Below, piece by piece: positions 16,302 to 24,940 of a stretch of DNA of 64,000 nt. Each line of letters begins with the position of its first letter. The first letter of the stretch is position 1. The notes under the pieces are model-generated. The model was not told where the DNA came from. It ran no database searches and saw nothing but the letters and a program-made list of their open reading frames with translations. The stretch is from the NCBI GenBank assembly GCA_003599575.1, contig QZKV01000003.1:1-64000 (forward strand). Reading direction: 5' to 3'. Origin of the DNA: Desulfobacteraceae bacterium. Its GTDB lineage: Bacteria > Desulfobacterota > Desulfobacteria > Desulfobacterales > Desulfosarcinaceae. The position numbers were made by a program, and so were the translations under genes.

Positions 16302-17960
16302 ATGATGGCATGGCCAGATCTTAAGCGGTATTCTGACCTGATCGGATTGTTCCTGCAGTTCGGTTGGTTGGAAACCCGAAAAAGCAAGTCCGCCGAACCG
16401 GTCTTCAGCGATGATGCCCTGGTCACTCCCATCAATGCCGCCCAGGCGGACAAGATCACCCAGAGGCTGGAACAACTGGGGCCCTGCTACATTAAGCTGG
16501 GACAGTTTCTTTCCAGCCGCTCCGATATTCTGCCCAGAGTGATGGTGACCTCCCTGAGCCGGCTGCAGGACCGGGTGCAGCCTTTTGCTTTCGATCACGT
16601 CCGGCGGATCGTTGAAGGCGAACTGGGCGTGCGCCTGTCCAGGGGCTTTGCCGAATTTGAAAGCGAGCCTTTTGCGTCGGCGTCGCTGAGTCAGGTGCAT
16701 CGGGCCGCGCTGCCCGGCGGCCGCAGAGTGGCCGTAAAAGTCCAGCGCCCGGATATCCAATCCGGTATCTACAAGGATATCGAAACGCTGCAAAAAGTCG
16801 CCGCCATCGTGGACCGGACCACCCGGGTGGGCCGGCGATTGAGGACCCGGCAGATCATTGAAGAGTTCAGAAAGGTGGTCACCCGAGAGTTGGATTTTCG
16901 CATCGAAGCGGCTCAAATCACAGCTTTGCGGGAAAATCTGCGCCGCTTTGACCACATCGTGCTGCCCGAGCCGGTGGACGCATACAGCACCGGCAAGGTG
17001 CTGACCATGTCCCTGATCGCGGGGCGCAAGATCACCGAAATCACACCCCTCAGCCGGACCGAGTTCAACGGTGCGCAGCTAGCCGATGAAGTGTTTGGTG
17101 CCTATCTGCACCAAGTCCTGATCGACGGGCTGTTTCACGCCGATCCGCATCCCGGCAACATCCTGATCACCGATGATCATAAAATCGCCATGGTCGATCT
17201 GGGCATGGTTTCGGCCCTGACGCCCGATGTTCAAAACAAGCTGATCAAATTCCTGAATGCTTTAAACGAAGGCAACGGCCATCAAGCCGGCACCCAACTG
17301 CTTGATCTGAGTACGCGCGCCTATGATTTCAATGAAAAAGCCTACTTCAACCAGATGACCGTCCTGATCGGCAAATACCAAGGCTTCGGCAGCAAACCCC
17401 TCGAAATAGGGCGCATGGTAATGGATATCCTGCAGATCTCGGCCCAATGCGGCATCATCCTGCCGACCGAACTGACCCTGCTCGGAAAGACCATGCTTAA
17501 TCTGGACCAGGTCGGCCGCACCCTGAATCCGGATTTTGACCCCGCCGTGGCCATCCGCAATCATATCCGCAAGATCCTGCGCCGCAAAATGCGCCGCGAA
17601 TCCTCCCTGAACGGACTGCTCAACACCATGTTCGAGGCCAGGGAACTGGTCACCATGACGCCGCAGCGCTTGAATGCCTTTCTGGAAAAACTGGCCGACA
17701 ACAATCTGAGCCTGCGGCTGGATGTGCTTGATGAAAAGTACCTGATGACCGGTTTTCAAAAGATCGCCAACCGTTTGACCACCGGCTTGATTCTGGCGGC
17801 GCTGATTATCGGGGCCGCGTTCATGATGAACGTCCGTACGGCCTTTACCCTGATGGGGTATCCTGGATTGGCCGTCATTTTCTTTTTCCTGGCCGGCCTG
17901 GGCGGATTGGTCCTGATCTTGACCATCCTGTTTCAAGATGAAGCTTCCCGCCGCAAATAG
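16302..17960 (+). CDS. UbiB/AarF (ABC1) family atypical protein kinase
   Basis: About 552 residues. UbiB-family proteins are membrane-bound ATPase/kinase-like proteins linked to isoprenoid quinone lipid handling. Visible motifs are the family KxGQ (YIKLGQFLSSRSDILP), the Ala-rich loop with invariant Lys (ASLSQVHRAALPGGRRVAVKVQRP), HADPHPGNILI for the catalytic Asp-Asn region, and AMVDLGM for the metal-binding DxG. Two C-terminal hydrophobic helices (LILAALIIGAAFMM, LAVIFFFLAGLGGLVLILTILF) anchor it. Start 16302 or 16305 is chosen over 16194 because AAGGGGCG precedes it and the upstream residues look non-coding. No ubi or men genes are next to it. Confidence 0.9.
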   Translation: MMAWPDLKRYSDLIGLFLQFGWLETRKSKSAEPVFSDDALVTPINAAQADKITQRLEQLGPCYIKLGQFLSSRSDILPRVMVTSLSRLQDRVQPFAFDHVRRIVEGELGVRLSRGFAEFESEPFASASLSQVHRAALPGGRRVAVKVQRPDIQSGIYKDIETLQKVAAIVDRTTRVGRRLRTRQIIEEFRKVVTRELDFRIEAAQITALRENLRRFDHIVLPEPVDAYSTGKVLTMSLIAGRKITEITPLSRTEFNGAQLADEVFGAYLHQVLIDGLFHADPHPGNILITDDHKIAMVDLGMVSALTPDVQNKLIKFLNALNEGNGHQAGTQLLDLSTRAYDFNEKAYFNQMTVLIGKYQGFGSKPLEIGRMVMDILQISAQCGIILPTELTLLGKTMLNLDQVGRTLNPDFDPAVAIRNHIRKILRRKMRRESSLNGLLNTMFEARELVTMTPQRLNAFLEKLADNNLSLRLDVLDEKYLMTGFQKIANRLTTGLILAALIIGAAFMMNVRTAFTLMGYPGLAVIFFFLAGLGGLVLILTILFQDEASRRK

Positions 17961-18166
17961 CCAAATCGGTTATCCGCTTCCAAATAGGGGTTTCGGCAAC
18001 CTCCAATAAGATTCATTGCCCATTTAAAATCAATCGCTTCGAGCCCATACTGTAGGAACAACAAGGCCGGAATTGTCTGAGGTCTGGGCGGTGGAAAAGC
18101 CGAAAAACCGCCGGCCGGTCAGCAGGCTGCCGGCTTTGAATTATATAAGAATGTCGGAGGAGTCCC

Positions 18167-18679
18167 ATGCAACTAGATAATCTTAAACAACTGTATGTTC
18201 ACGAGCTGCAAGACCTTTACTCAGCCGAAAATCAAATCACGGATGCATTGCCCAAAATGGCCGACGCAACCAAAGATGAGCGGTTGAGAAGTGCTTTTCT
18301 AAAGCATCTAGAGGTCACCAAACATCAAAAGCGGCGCCTGGAGGAGATTTTTGACCAGCTGGGCGAAAAACCCGCAAGCTCCAGCTGCGAGGGGATGCAG
18401 GGCATCATTAAAGAAGGCGAGAGTTTTATCAAGAAAGAAAAAAGCTTCTTCAGAGGCGATATCGATAGCGATGTCCTGGATGCGGCCTTGATCGCCAGCG
18501 CCCAGCGCGTCGAACACTACGAAATGTCCGGCTATGGTACGGCGCGGACCTATGCCGAACGGCTTGGATACCCTGAACAGGCGTCTTTGCTGCAACAAAC
18601 GTTGGACGAAGAAGTCAGCACGGATCGTGAACTGACCCAATTGGCCGAATCATCGATCAACATCAAGGCCCAGAAGTAA
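18167..18679 (+). CDS. YciF/DUF892 ferritin-like stress protein
   Basis: 170 residues, all-helical. Starts MQLDNLKQLYVHELQDLYSAENQI, the typical DUF892 opening, followed by HLEVTKHQKRRLEEIF and ASAQRVEHYEMSGYGTARTYAERLG. His and Glu residues on these helices would form the ferritin-like di-metal site. YciE/YciF proteins are induced by osmotic and general stress in enterobacteria. Start ATG 18167 has TCGGAGGAG just upstream. Monocistronic, with a GC-rich hairpin after the stop. Confidence 0.92.
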   Translation: MQLDNLKQLYVHELQDLYSAENQITDALPKMADATKDERLRSAFLKHLEVTKHQKRRLEEIFDQLGEKPASSSCEGMQGIIKEGESFIKKEKSFFRGDIDSDVLDAALIASAQRVEHYEMSGYGTARTYAERLGYPEQASLLQQTLDEEVSTDRELTQLAESSINIKAQK

Positions 18680-18687
18680 CACAACCG

Positions 18688-18715
18688 AAGGGCCGGCCGA
18701 GGCGCGCCGGCCCTT
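18688..18715. terminator. GC-rich hairpin between convergent genes
   Basis: Perfect 10-bp stem, AAGGGCCGGC (18688-18697) and GCCGGCCCTT (18706-18715), with an 8-nt loop, starting 9 nt after the YciF stop. It lies between convergent units and could serve both strands. The plus side continues GAAAATTTCC, so the U-tract is weak. Confidence 0.6.
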
Positions 18716-18746
18716 GAAAATTTCCCTCAAGCATGATGCTGCCTGT

Positions 18747-19557
18747 CTATTGCACAGGATGTGTTTCAGTGCTCCCTTTCTGGAGCAGCAGCATGACGGT
18801 TTTTTCCGCTTGCGACAGGCCGTCCATCCCATCGTTGCCAAGGCGTTCGGCCTCTTTCCAGAGGCCGGACAGCTCCCCGCTCAGGTAACTTTCGACCACC
18901 CACGGGTGGACATAGTATTTGCGGCAGCTCGCAAGGGTGTTGCCCAGCCGCCGGGCAGTTTTTCGAATGGCGCGAGTCACATTGCGCAGATCGGCTCTCT
19001 TTGTCCCGAAAGATCCCACGCGGACCAGTTAGGCGGCGGTCAACACGGTGGCGCACCAGGTGCGGAACTCTTTGGCCGTGAAATTTTCTTCCGAGATTTC
19101 CATCAGGTAGGCGTTGACGTCTCCGGATTCAACGGTGACGTAGCATCCCTCTCCATTGAGATGGCGGATCAATTCCTGACCAGGCAGCTCCTGGTATTTT
19201 TGGGCCAGGCGGACCAGGCGGCGGTCGTGTACATCCACCAGCTGCTGCTTCTGGCCTTTGCCAGGAAAATTCAAGTGCATCTGTGAGCCGCAAAACTGGA
19301 CATGATCCGCGCGCAGGGTGGTCAGGCCATACGAACGGTTCAGCCGTGCATATTCCGGATTGCCCGATGCGCAGCAATATCGTGTCCAGCAGCCGCACCA
19401 CGAAAGCCAGAGCGCGTTCCTTGGACATGCCCGGCCGGGCAAGATTCCGCTCCACCCGCTCGCGCATGCCCGGCAGCCAGCGCCCGAAGAGCACCAGGCG
19501 ATCGAACTTGGTCTGATTGCGCAACTCCTGCCATCTGGCGTGATAGATATACTGTCC
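18747..19557 (-). pseudogene. Eukaryotic-type DNA topoisomerase IB, decayed
   Basis: The pieces add up to the C-terminal two thirds of a bacterial topoisomerase IB. Reading leftward: QYIYHARWQELRNQTKFDR then a helical region to LLDTILLRIG (frame of the 19524 ORF). A one-base shift at a G/C run near 19363-19365 leads into NPEYARLNRSYGLTTLRADHV...YQELPGQEL...FTAKEFRTWCATVLTAA. An in-frame TAA at 19029-19031 follows, and the same frame continues LVRVGSFGTK...RLGNTLASCRKYYVHPWVV. Active-site elements, including the YVHP tyrosine block, survive. The N-terminal third is absent: homology stops at a GTTGGGTTTGTTGAG-type repeat. Three separate lesions argue for a pseudogene rather than a sequencing error. 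Confidence 0.85.
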
Positions 19558-19624
19558 AACCCGACAAACCCAACAAACTCAACAAACCCACCCAACCCAA
19601 CAAACTCAACAAACCCAACAAACC
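19556..19624. repeat. GTTGGGTTTGTTGAG-type simple repeat
   Basis: About 69 bp of degenerate 8-9 bp units, read on the minus strand as GTTGGGTTTGTTGAGTTTGT and repeated. It starts where topoisomerase IB homology ends and stops two bases before the stop codon of the neighbouring Fe-S protein. In frame it encodes a FVGFVEFVG-like string, which artificially extends the ORF at 19029-19679. Related sequence is at 62939 and, weaker, at 31979. Confidence 0.85.
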
Positions 19625-19626
19625 GA

Positions 19627-21012
19627 TCAGGTGACTGCCTTCGCAGGCGATGTCGGAAAAATATCTCCTTTCCAGGCAATCAGGGCCTCCAGGTAGATCG
19701 ATTGGAGCTGTTTTCTGGCCATGGCCTGCTTGATGGGCGGCAGCTTAAAAATGGCGCCCAGGACAGCCGCCATCATGCGGTGACTCAAAAGGGCCTGGTT
19801 ATCGAAGATCAGGTTTTGCAGCAGGCCTCTTTCCACGGCCATCAAGACGGTCCGATGGACCATATCCACCGGCGTGATGGCCCGCCTGGCCCTGGCCTCG
19901 AGGCGAATGGCCGCCTGAGCGCAATTGCGGGCACAGATGCCGCACCCCAGACAGATCGTCTCGTCCACGACGGCTGTCGGCCGGGCTTCCTGACCGGGCG
20001 CAGCCTGCATGCGCACGGCACCGGCCGGGCAGATGCGCGCGCATTTGCCGCAGCCTTTGCAGCTCTGGGAGTTGAACCGGGGGATGAAATTGGCGGGATG
20101 GATGGGCATGTGCGAACCGAACTTGCGGGCCGCAATCAGCCCTTCACAGCAACAGGCGCAGCAGTTGCAAATGAAACTGACCTGGCGCTGGACATTTTCC
20201 CCCCCCTGCACCAGATTGCAGTCATACGCCTGCTGCAGCAGGTCCATGCATTCGGCGGCCTCCACCCTGCGTGCGAAACCGTTGCGGACCAAAGGATCGG
20301 CCACCTGGTTGAAGGTCATGCAAATGGCCTTGGGAGCGTTACAGGCCCGCCCCACATGTTCCATCTTGTGTCTGCAGTAGCAAATCCCGACGGCAATCGC
20401 AGATGCGCTTTGAATCACTTCGCTGGCGCGTTCGTAATCCAATATTTCCGCGGCGACGGAAGCCGGCAAGGCGGGTTCATGGACAAAGACCCTGCCCAGA
20501 GAGGTGTTTCCGGAAAGGAAAAGGTCCTTGATGAAATCTTCCTCGACATTGATGTATTCGTAAAGCAGACGGGACAGTTTCTGCTGATCGATGTCACCGC
20601 GCACGCGCATCAGGGAAAACTCCAAAAAGCCGGCCATGGGCGGCGGCAGGACATAGAGCCTTCCGCCGGAAGCCTGCATGATATCCATCAATATTCCCCG
20701 CGCCGCCATTTTTCGCAGTTTCTTACAAGCCTCCCTTTCCGGCACTTTCCATATGCGCGCGGCTTTGGCGGCGTTGAACGGACGCAGCGGCAGCAATGCT
20801 GCCAAATGGGCCTCTGCGGGGGTGAAGAGTATTTCCAGGATTTGGTGAAGCAGGGGTGACGACGGCGCCCGCTGGGGGAAGCGGTTGAGGCGCCGCCCCA
20901 GCCGTTTATAGACAGCTAAAGTCGTTGATTGCGACAAGTGGGCCTGCCTTTCTGGTTTTCCGTTGGAAAAGGCGCTACGCTGAACTGCAGTGGCCTGCTT
21001 GATCCGATCCAC
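19627..21012 (-). CDS. Cys-rich protein with two 4Fe-4S ferredoxin motifs
   Basis: 461 residues, no signal peptide, so cytoplasmic. An N-terminal region (FTPAEAHLAALLPLRPFNAAKAARIW) resembles a winged-helix fold. The middle has Cys clusters (ICYCRHKM, FICNCCACCCEGL). The C-terminal part holds two ferredoxin motifs, CKGCGKCARICPAGAV and CLGCGICARNCAQAAI, each able to ligate a 4Fe-4S cluster. The overall plan is that of the long 4Fe-4S proteins common in sulfate reducers and other anaerobes, whose redox partners are unknown. The track start at 21012 is a GTG with no convincing ribosome binding site; later starts are possible. It probably transfers electrons; no oxidoreductase partner is adjacent. 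Confidence 0.75.
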   Translation of the reverse strand: MDRIKQATAVQRSAFSNGKPERQAHLSQSTTLAVYKRLGRRLNRFPQRAPSSPLLHQILEILFTPAEAHLAALLPLRPFNAAKAARIWKVPEREACKKLRKMAARGILMDIMQASGGRLYVLPPPMAGFLEFSLMRVRGDIDQQKLSRLLYEYINVEEDFIKDLFLSGNTSLGRVFVHEPALPASVAAEILDYERASEVIQSASAIAVGICYCRHKMEHVGRACNAPKAICMTFNQVADPLVRNGFARRVEAAECMDLLQQAYDCNLVQGGENVQRQVSFICNCCACCCEGLIAARKFGSHMPIHPANFIPRFNSQSCKGCGKCARICPAGAVRMQAAPGQEARPTAVVDETICLGCGICARNCAQAAIRLEARARRAITPVDMVHRTVLMAVERGLLQNLIFDNQALLSHRMMAAVLGAIFKLPPIKQAMARKQLQSIYLEALIAWKGDIFPTSPAKAVT

Positions 21013-21333
21013 ATTATCATACTGCCGAATGCTGGAATCAAGCCCCCAAGCCTAACGATTTGTATGACCCCGTGAAAGAAATCTGAATACCGGCCAAACC
21101 CTATTCGCGGCGATGTGCAAATGTATTCGGCTGCGCAAAAGATTCCCTGATATGGGGTCGTCCGGGGAGATGAATACACAGAAATCTCAGTTTGCGATCA
21201 CCCTTCCGCGTGAAGATCATATGAGTTTGTAGGCCGCTTTCTCCGGCCAGGAATCATGGCGGGTGGTCGTTAGGGCCGAGCTCGAATGCCGATGAACTGT
21301 TTTAACGAACCCCCGATCAGGACGAGGTCGATC
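21013..21333. other. Intergenic region between divergent genes
   Basis: About 320 bp upstream of both the Fe-S protein (leftward) and the phosphoesterase operon (rightward). It should contain both promoters. No hairpin, ORF or operator palindrome stood out. The 87-residue ORF on the minus strand here has no family look and is not called. Confidence 0.4.
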
Positions 21334-22119
21334 ATGAAAAAAGTACTGCGGCTCGCCGCTGTCGGAGATCTGCACTGCAAACTTTCGAGCACGGGCAGCT
21401 TTGCACCCCTGTTCAAGCGCGTCCACGAGCATGCCGATGCCCTGCTCTTGTGCGGCGATCTGACGGATTACGGCCTGGTCGAGGAAGCGCGCGTTCTGAC
21501 CAACGAACTCAAAGAAGTGGTCGACCAGATGCCCGTCATCGCGGTTCTGGGAAATCATGACTATCAGTCCGGAAAACAACTGGAAATCCAGGACTTGCTG
21601 TCGGATCACGGCATTATTCTGCTGGATGGCAACTGCTATGAAATTTGCGGGGTCGGTTTTACCGGTACAAAGGGTTTCGGGGGTGGATTCAAAAAAAGGG
21701 GGCTCCAAGCCTGGGGAGAGGATGCCATCAAAGCATTCGTGGAAGAATCACGCCTGGAAGCCATGAAGCTGGAATCCAGCCTGGCCCGGCTCGACTCTAC
21801 GGGGCGGGTCGTGTTGCTCCACTACTCCCCCATCCGCGACACGTTGATCGGCGAGTCGCCCGAAATATTCCCCTTTTTGGGATCGAGCTTCCTTGAAGAG
21901 GCATTGAATCGCCATCCTGTCAGCGTGGTGTTTCACGGTCATTCCCATGGCGGCAGCCCCGAAGGTTATACATCCAGGCAGATTCCGGTTTACAATGTTT
22001 CATTGTCCCTGATGAGGCGCCTGTTTTCCGAGGAGGCGCCCTATCGTCTTTTCCAGATCGAAATCGAATCGACCGAATGCTTTCCGGACCGGATCCAGGA
22101 AGAGGTCAAAGATGTCTGA
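21334..22119 (+). CDS. Calcineurin-like metallophosphoesterase
   Basis: About 261 residues. All metal-binding motifs of the superfamily are present in order: GDLHCKL (DxH), LCGDLTDYG (GDxxD), VLGNHDYQSG (GNHD), LHYSP and FHGHSHGG (GHxH). Two divalent metals would be held to hydrolyse a phosphomonoester, phosphodiester or nucleotide. ATG 21334 follows GACGAGGTCG and begins MKKVLRLAAVGD; the track start at 21286 adds unlikely residues. Its end overlaps the nucleotidyltransferase gene by 8 bp, so the two are coupled and probably act on the same substrate. Confidence 0.88.
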   Translation: MKKVLRLAAVGDLHCKLSSTGSFAPLFKRVHEHADALLLCGDLTDYGLVEEARVLTNELKEVVDQMPVIAVLGNHDYQSGKQLEIQDLLSDHGIILLDGNCYEICGVGFTGTKGFGGGFKKRGLQAWGEDAIKAFVEESRLEAMKLESSLARLDSTGRVVLLHYSPIRDTLIGESPEIFPFLGSSFLEEALNRHPVSVVFHGHSHGGSPEGYTSRQIPVYNVSLSLMRRLFSEEAPYRLFQIEIESTECFPDRIQEEVKDV

Positions 22120-22945
22120 ACGCGACGAAACGCAAAGTGGCCATTCAGCGCACTTCGAGGATCGAAAACCCTCCGATCCCAAACGCAGGATATACCGCGG
22201 GGCGCTGGATATCCTCACCGGCTCGAATTTCCCTTTTCTGGTCGGCGGTGCTTTCGCGCTCACATTTTACACCGGTGTGCGGCGCGACACGAAGGATATC
22301 GATCTGTTCATTTTGCCGCAGGATTTCGAACGCGGGCTGAACATTCTATCGCAAGCCGGGTTCGAAACAAGCCGTACCTTTCCCCACTGGCTCGGCAAGG
22401 CCTCCTGGGGAGAGCACCAGATCGATATCATTTTCAGCTCGGGCAATGCCATCGGCAAAGTGGACGATCTATGGTTCAGGCATGCCGAGGACGGACAGAT
22501 TCTGGGTGCCCCGGTGAAGATCTGTCCGGTTGAGGAGATGGTCTGGTCCAAAGCCTTTGTGATGGAGCGCGAACGCTACGACGGGGCCGATATCCAGCAC
22601 CTGCTGCTTTTCCGGGGCAAGAACCTGGATTGGGTGCGCCTGCTGGACCGGTTCGGCGTTCATTTCCGGGTTCTTTTGAGCTACCTGGTCCTGTTCGGTT
22701 TTGTCTATCCATCGCAACGCTCGATCATCCCGGATGCCATAATGAACCGGCTGCTCGCGCGCCTGAGGGACGAATCGGCCCGGCCCGCTCCCCAGGAGCG
22801 GATTTGTCAAGGGACGCTCTTGTCCAAAACGCAGTATCGCCCGGACGTGGAACAGTGGGGGTTTTCCGATGCCCGGCTGCGCCCTCTGGGGGAAATGAGC
22901 GAGGAAGAAATTGATCGATGGAGCGCTCCGGAAAGCAAGGAATAG
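22112..22945 (+). CDS. Nucleotidyltransferase-fold protein
   Basis: 277 residues. The polymerase-beta-like nucleotidyltransferase core is near residues 35-125: FLVGGAFALTFYTGVRRDTKDIDLFI supplies the GG and DxD motifs, and HQIDIIFSSG the third Asp. The catalytic triad is therefore complete. The C-terminal half is helical and unassigned (DWVRLLDRFGVHFRVLLSYLVLFGF). It could transfer NMP to a protein, RNA or small molecule; related folds occur in antitoxin, toxin and tRNA-modifying enzymes. It overlaps the phosphoesterase by 8 bp, suggesting an add/remove pair. No substrate can be named. Confidence 0.75.
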   Translation: MSERDETQSGHSAHFEDRKPSDPKRRIYRGALDILTGSNFPFLVGGAFALTFYTGVRRDTKDIDLFILPQDFERGLNILSQAGFETSRTFPHWLGKASWGEHQIDIIFSSGNAIGKVDDLWFRHAEDGQILGAPVKICPVEEMVWSKAFVMERERYDGADIQHLLLFRGKNLDWVRLLDRFGVHFRVLLSYLVLFGFVYPSQRSIIPDAIMNRLLARLRDESARPAPQERICQGTLLSKTQYRPDVEQWGFSDARLRPLGEMSEEEIDRWSAPESKE

Positions 22946-23045
22946 GACTGGGGCAGGCTTGAGAATCGCCGCCTTGTCCAATCCTCGGCCGGAGATTCGG
23001 ACCGCCGGTCAAAAATAATGCTTAAAGGCAAAAGAGGTGAATATC

Positions 23046-24401
23046 ATGCGTAAAATGGATGCCATCATCATCGGCAGCGGGCAGGGCGGCGTGCCCTTGG
23101 CCACGGAATTGGCCCGATCGGGCAAGCAGGTGGGTATTTTCGAACGCAGCCGCTTTGGCGGAAGCTGCACCAATTGGGGCTGCACCCCCTCCAAGGCGTT
23201 TCTGGGGGCCGCCCACGCGGCCGGGCGTGCCCGCGCGGCGGCCGGATTGGGCGTGCATGCACAGGTGCAGGTCGATTTCGGACAGGTCATGCAGCGGGTG
23301 CGCCGGATCCGTGACAGTTTTACCCAAAACGTCGAAGAACGCCTGCAGCAGGAGAACTTGACAGTGGTCCAGGGCGAGGCCGCTTTTACCCCCGAGGGGC
23401 ATGTGCGCTGCCATGGACAGGACTTTTCCGCTCCGCTGATCGTCATCGATACGGGCAGTTCAGCCGCAACGCCGCCGGTTAAAGGATTGGCCGACACCCC
23501 CTTCCTGACCGACCGAACCTTCTGGGACCTGACCCGCCTGCCCGAACGCACCCTGGTAATGGGCGGCGGTTATGTAGGTTTGGAGTTGGGGCAGGGCATC
23601 GCGCGTCTTGGAAGCAAGGTGAGCATCATCGACCGCTCCGAGCGCCTGATGAGCAGGGAGAGCCCCGAAGTGGGCGTTGTGCTCGCCCAGGCGCTCGCCC
23701 GTGACGGCGTGGAACTGCATCTGGGTGTCGAAATAGAGCAGGTTTCATTTCGCGACGGACGGTTTAGCGTGCGCCTGTCCGGACCAAGCATCCTTGAGGG
23801 CGAGGCCCTGCTGGTGGCCGCCGGGCGCCGGCCCAACACCGCGGCCTTGAACGCCCCGGCCGCAGGCATTCAACTGGACGGGAAGGGGTTCGTGCAGGTC
23901 AATGACCATTTTGAAACCACGCGTGCGGGCGTCTACGCCATCGGCGAAGCCGCGGGACAGCCGGCCTTTACGCATGTCTCCTGGGAAGATTACCGCCGCC
24001 TGCAGGCCATCCTGAACGACCGCCCGCGCAGCCGCGACGACCGGGTTTTGGGATATGCGGTTTTCACCGACCCGCAGGTCGGCCGCACGGGGCTGAGCCT
24101 GGAACAGGCCCGCCGGAAAGGCATTCGCGCGCGCGACGCCCGCATGGAAGTGAAAAACATGGCGCGGGCCATCGAATGGGGCCATGAGCTCGGGTTTTAT
24201 CAGATGGTCATCGACGAGGACAGCGGGCGCATATTGGGCGCCACTCTGGTGGGATATGAGGCCGGCGAACTGGTGCATGTGTTCATGGACCTGATCGAGG
24301 CCGGGGCGACCTGGGAACTGCTCGAGCGGGCTCAGCATATTCATCCCACCTACGCTGAGAATCTGCCGAGTCTTGCGCGGATCTTCAAGTCGCGGGGGTG
24401 A
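23046..24401 (+). CDS. MerA-like FAD-dependent disulfide oxidoreductase
   Basis: About 451 residues, class I pyridine nucleotide-disulfide oxidoreductase. FAD binding: IIIGSGQGGVPLATELA. The redox-active pair is CTNWGC in GGSCTNWGCTPSKA. NAD(P) binding: VMGGGYVGLELGQGIARLG. The second FAD motif is GVYAIGEAAGQPAFTH. The C-terminal dimer interface has HIHPTYAENLPSL, with the His that usually acts as the acid-base. There is no N-terminal heavy-metal domain and no C-terminal Cys pair, so mercuric reduction is not supported. ATG 23046 follows GAGGTGA and is preferred over the GTG at 23037. Substrate unknown (dihydrolipoamide, thiol or metal). Confidence 0.85.
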   Translation: MRKMDAIIIGSGQGGVPLATELARSGKQVGIFERSRFGGSCTNWGCTPSKAFLGAAHAAGRARAAAGLGVHAQVQVDFGQVMQRVRRIRDSFTQNVEERLQQENLTVVQGEAAFTPEGHVRCHGQDFSAPLIVIDTGSSAATPPVKGLADTPFLTDRTFWDLTRLPERTLVMGGGYVGLELGQGIARLGSKVSIIDRSERLMSRESPEVGVVLAQALARDGVELHLGVEIEQVSFRDGRFSVRLSGPSILEGEALLVAAGRRPNTAALNAPAAGIQLDGKGFVQVNDHFETTRAGVYAIGEAAGQPAFTHVSWEDYRRLQAILNDRPRSRDDRVLGYAVFTDPQVGRTGLSLEQARRKGIRARDARMEVKNMARAIEWGHELGFYQMVIDEDSGRILGATLVGYEAGELVHVFMDLIEAGATWELLERAQHIHPTYAENLPSLARIFKSRG

Positions 24402-24454
24402 GCTGTTATCCCTGCGCAGTGGTCCTGCAGTCAACGAACGCGCATGCGGGAAAA

Positions 24455-24940
24455 TCACTCCGGCATCTGCCGCATGAAGTGTATCACCGACCAGATATCG
24501 TCTTCGAGCATGGTGTGGCTCAGGTTGGGGTGGCGTTTGAAGCCGAAACCGATTTTGAAAAAAAGGTCTCCGTCATCCTGGCGCTGCACCCGTTCCGATC
24601 GCAGATCGGTGGGCAAGGGCGCGAAGCTCTGCCCCACCGTCCCGTGGCCTTCTCCGCGCGGACCGTGGCAGTGGGAGCAGAAATAGCCGTATCCGCGACG
24701 GCCCTGCGCCACTACGGGCGGCGTGGCCTGCAGGGGATTGCGCAATGCGGCCGGCCCCATCATCTTGAGGGCGGGGAGGTCTTCAGAAAAGGAAACCGAG
24801 CCGGCCGGCATGACCGGCATGTGAGCTTCATAGGTGTCGTATCCATCGTCCGTGGTCATGCGGGCATAATCGCAGCCCGCGCAGAGCAGAGTAAGAACAA
24901 CCGCCAAGGCAACCATTTGGGCGGACTCATTGCGAACCAT
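24455..24940 (-). CDS. Monoheme c-type cytochrome lipoprotein, ActE-like
   Basis: 161 residues. A hydrophobic N-terminus ending LLCAGC gives a lipobox with Cys near residue 23, so it should be a membrane-anchored periplasmic lipoprotein. One heme site, CSHCH, near residue 88, lies in QGRRGYGYFCSHCHGPRGEGHG. That surrounding pattern is typical of ActE, the monoheme cytochrome subunit of Alternative Complex III, and similar to small CcoP-like cytochromes. It is the last gene of the ACIII/oxidase block and overlaps the previous gene by 14 bp. It probably passes electrons from ACIII to the oxidase. ActE is otherwise missing from the block, which supports this assignment. Confidence 0.7.
   Translation of the reverse strand: MVRNESAQMVALAVVLTLLCAGCDYARMTTDDGYDTYEAHMPVMPAGSVSFSEDLPALKMMGPAALRNPLQATPPVVAQGRRGYGYFCSHCHGPRGEGHGTVGQSFAPLPTDLRSERVQRQDDGDLFFKIGFGFKRHPNLSHTMLEDDIWSVIHFMRQMPE

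Noticed and set aside
19029-19031. Recoded stop in topoisomerase IB
   Set aside because: The codon is TAA, not TGA or TAG, and the gene also has a frameshift and a 5' deletion, so decay is the simpler explanation.
19318-20859. 513-residue plus-strand ORF
   Set aside because: It runs antisense to the topoisomerase IB pseudogene and the Fe-S protein, and its translation has no family features; it is a shadow with repeat-derived runs (NPTNPTNSTN).
23046-24401. Mercuric reductase (merA)
   Set aside because: No heavy-metal-binding N-terminus, no C-terminal Cys pair and no mer genes; only the generic family call is supported.
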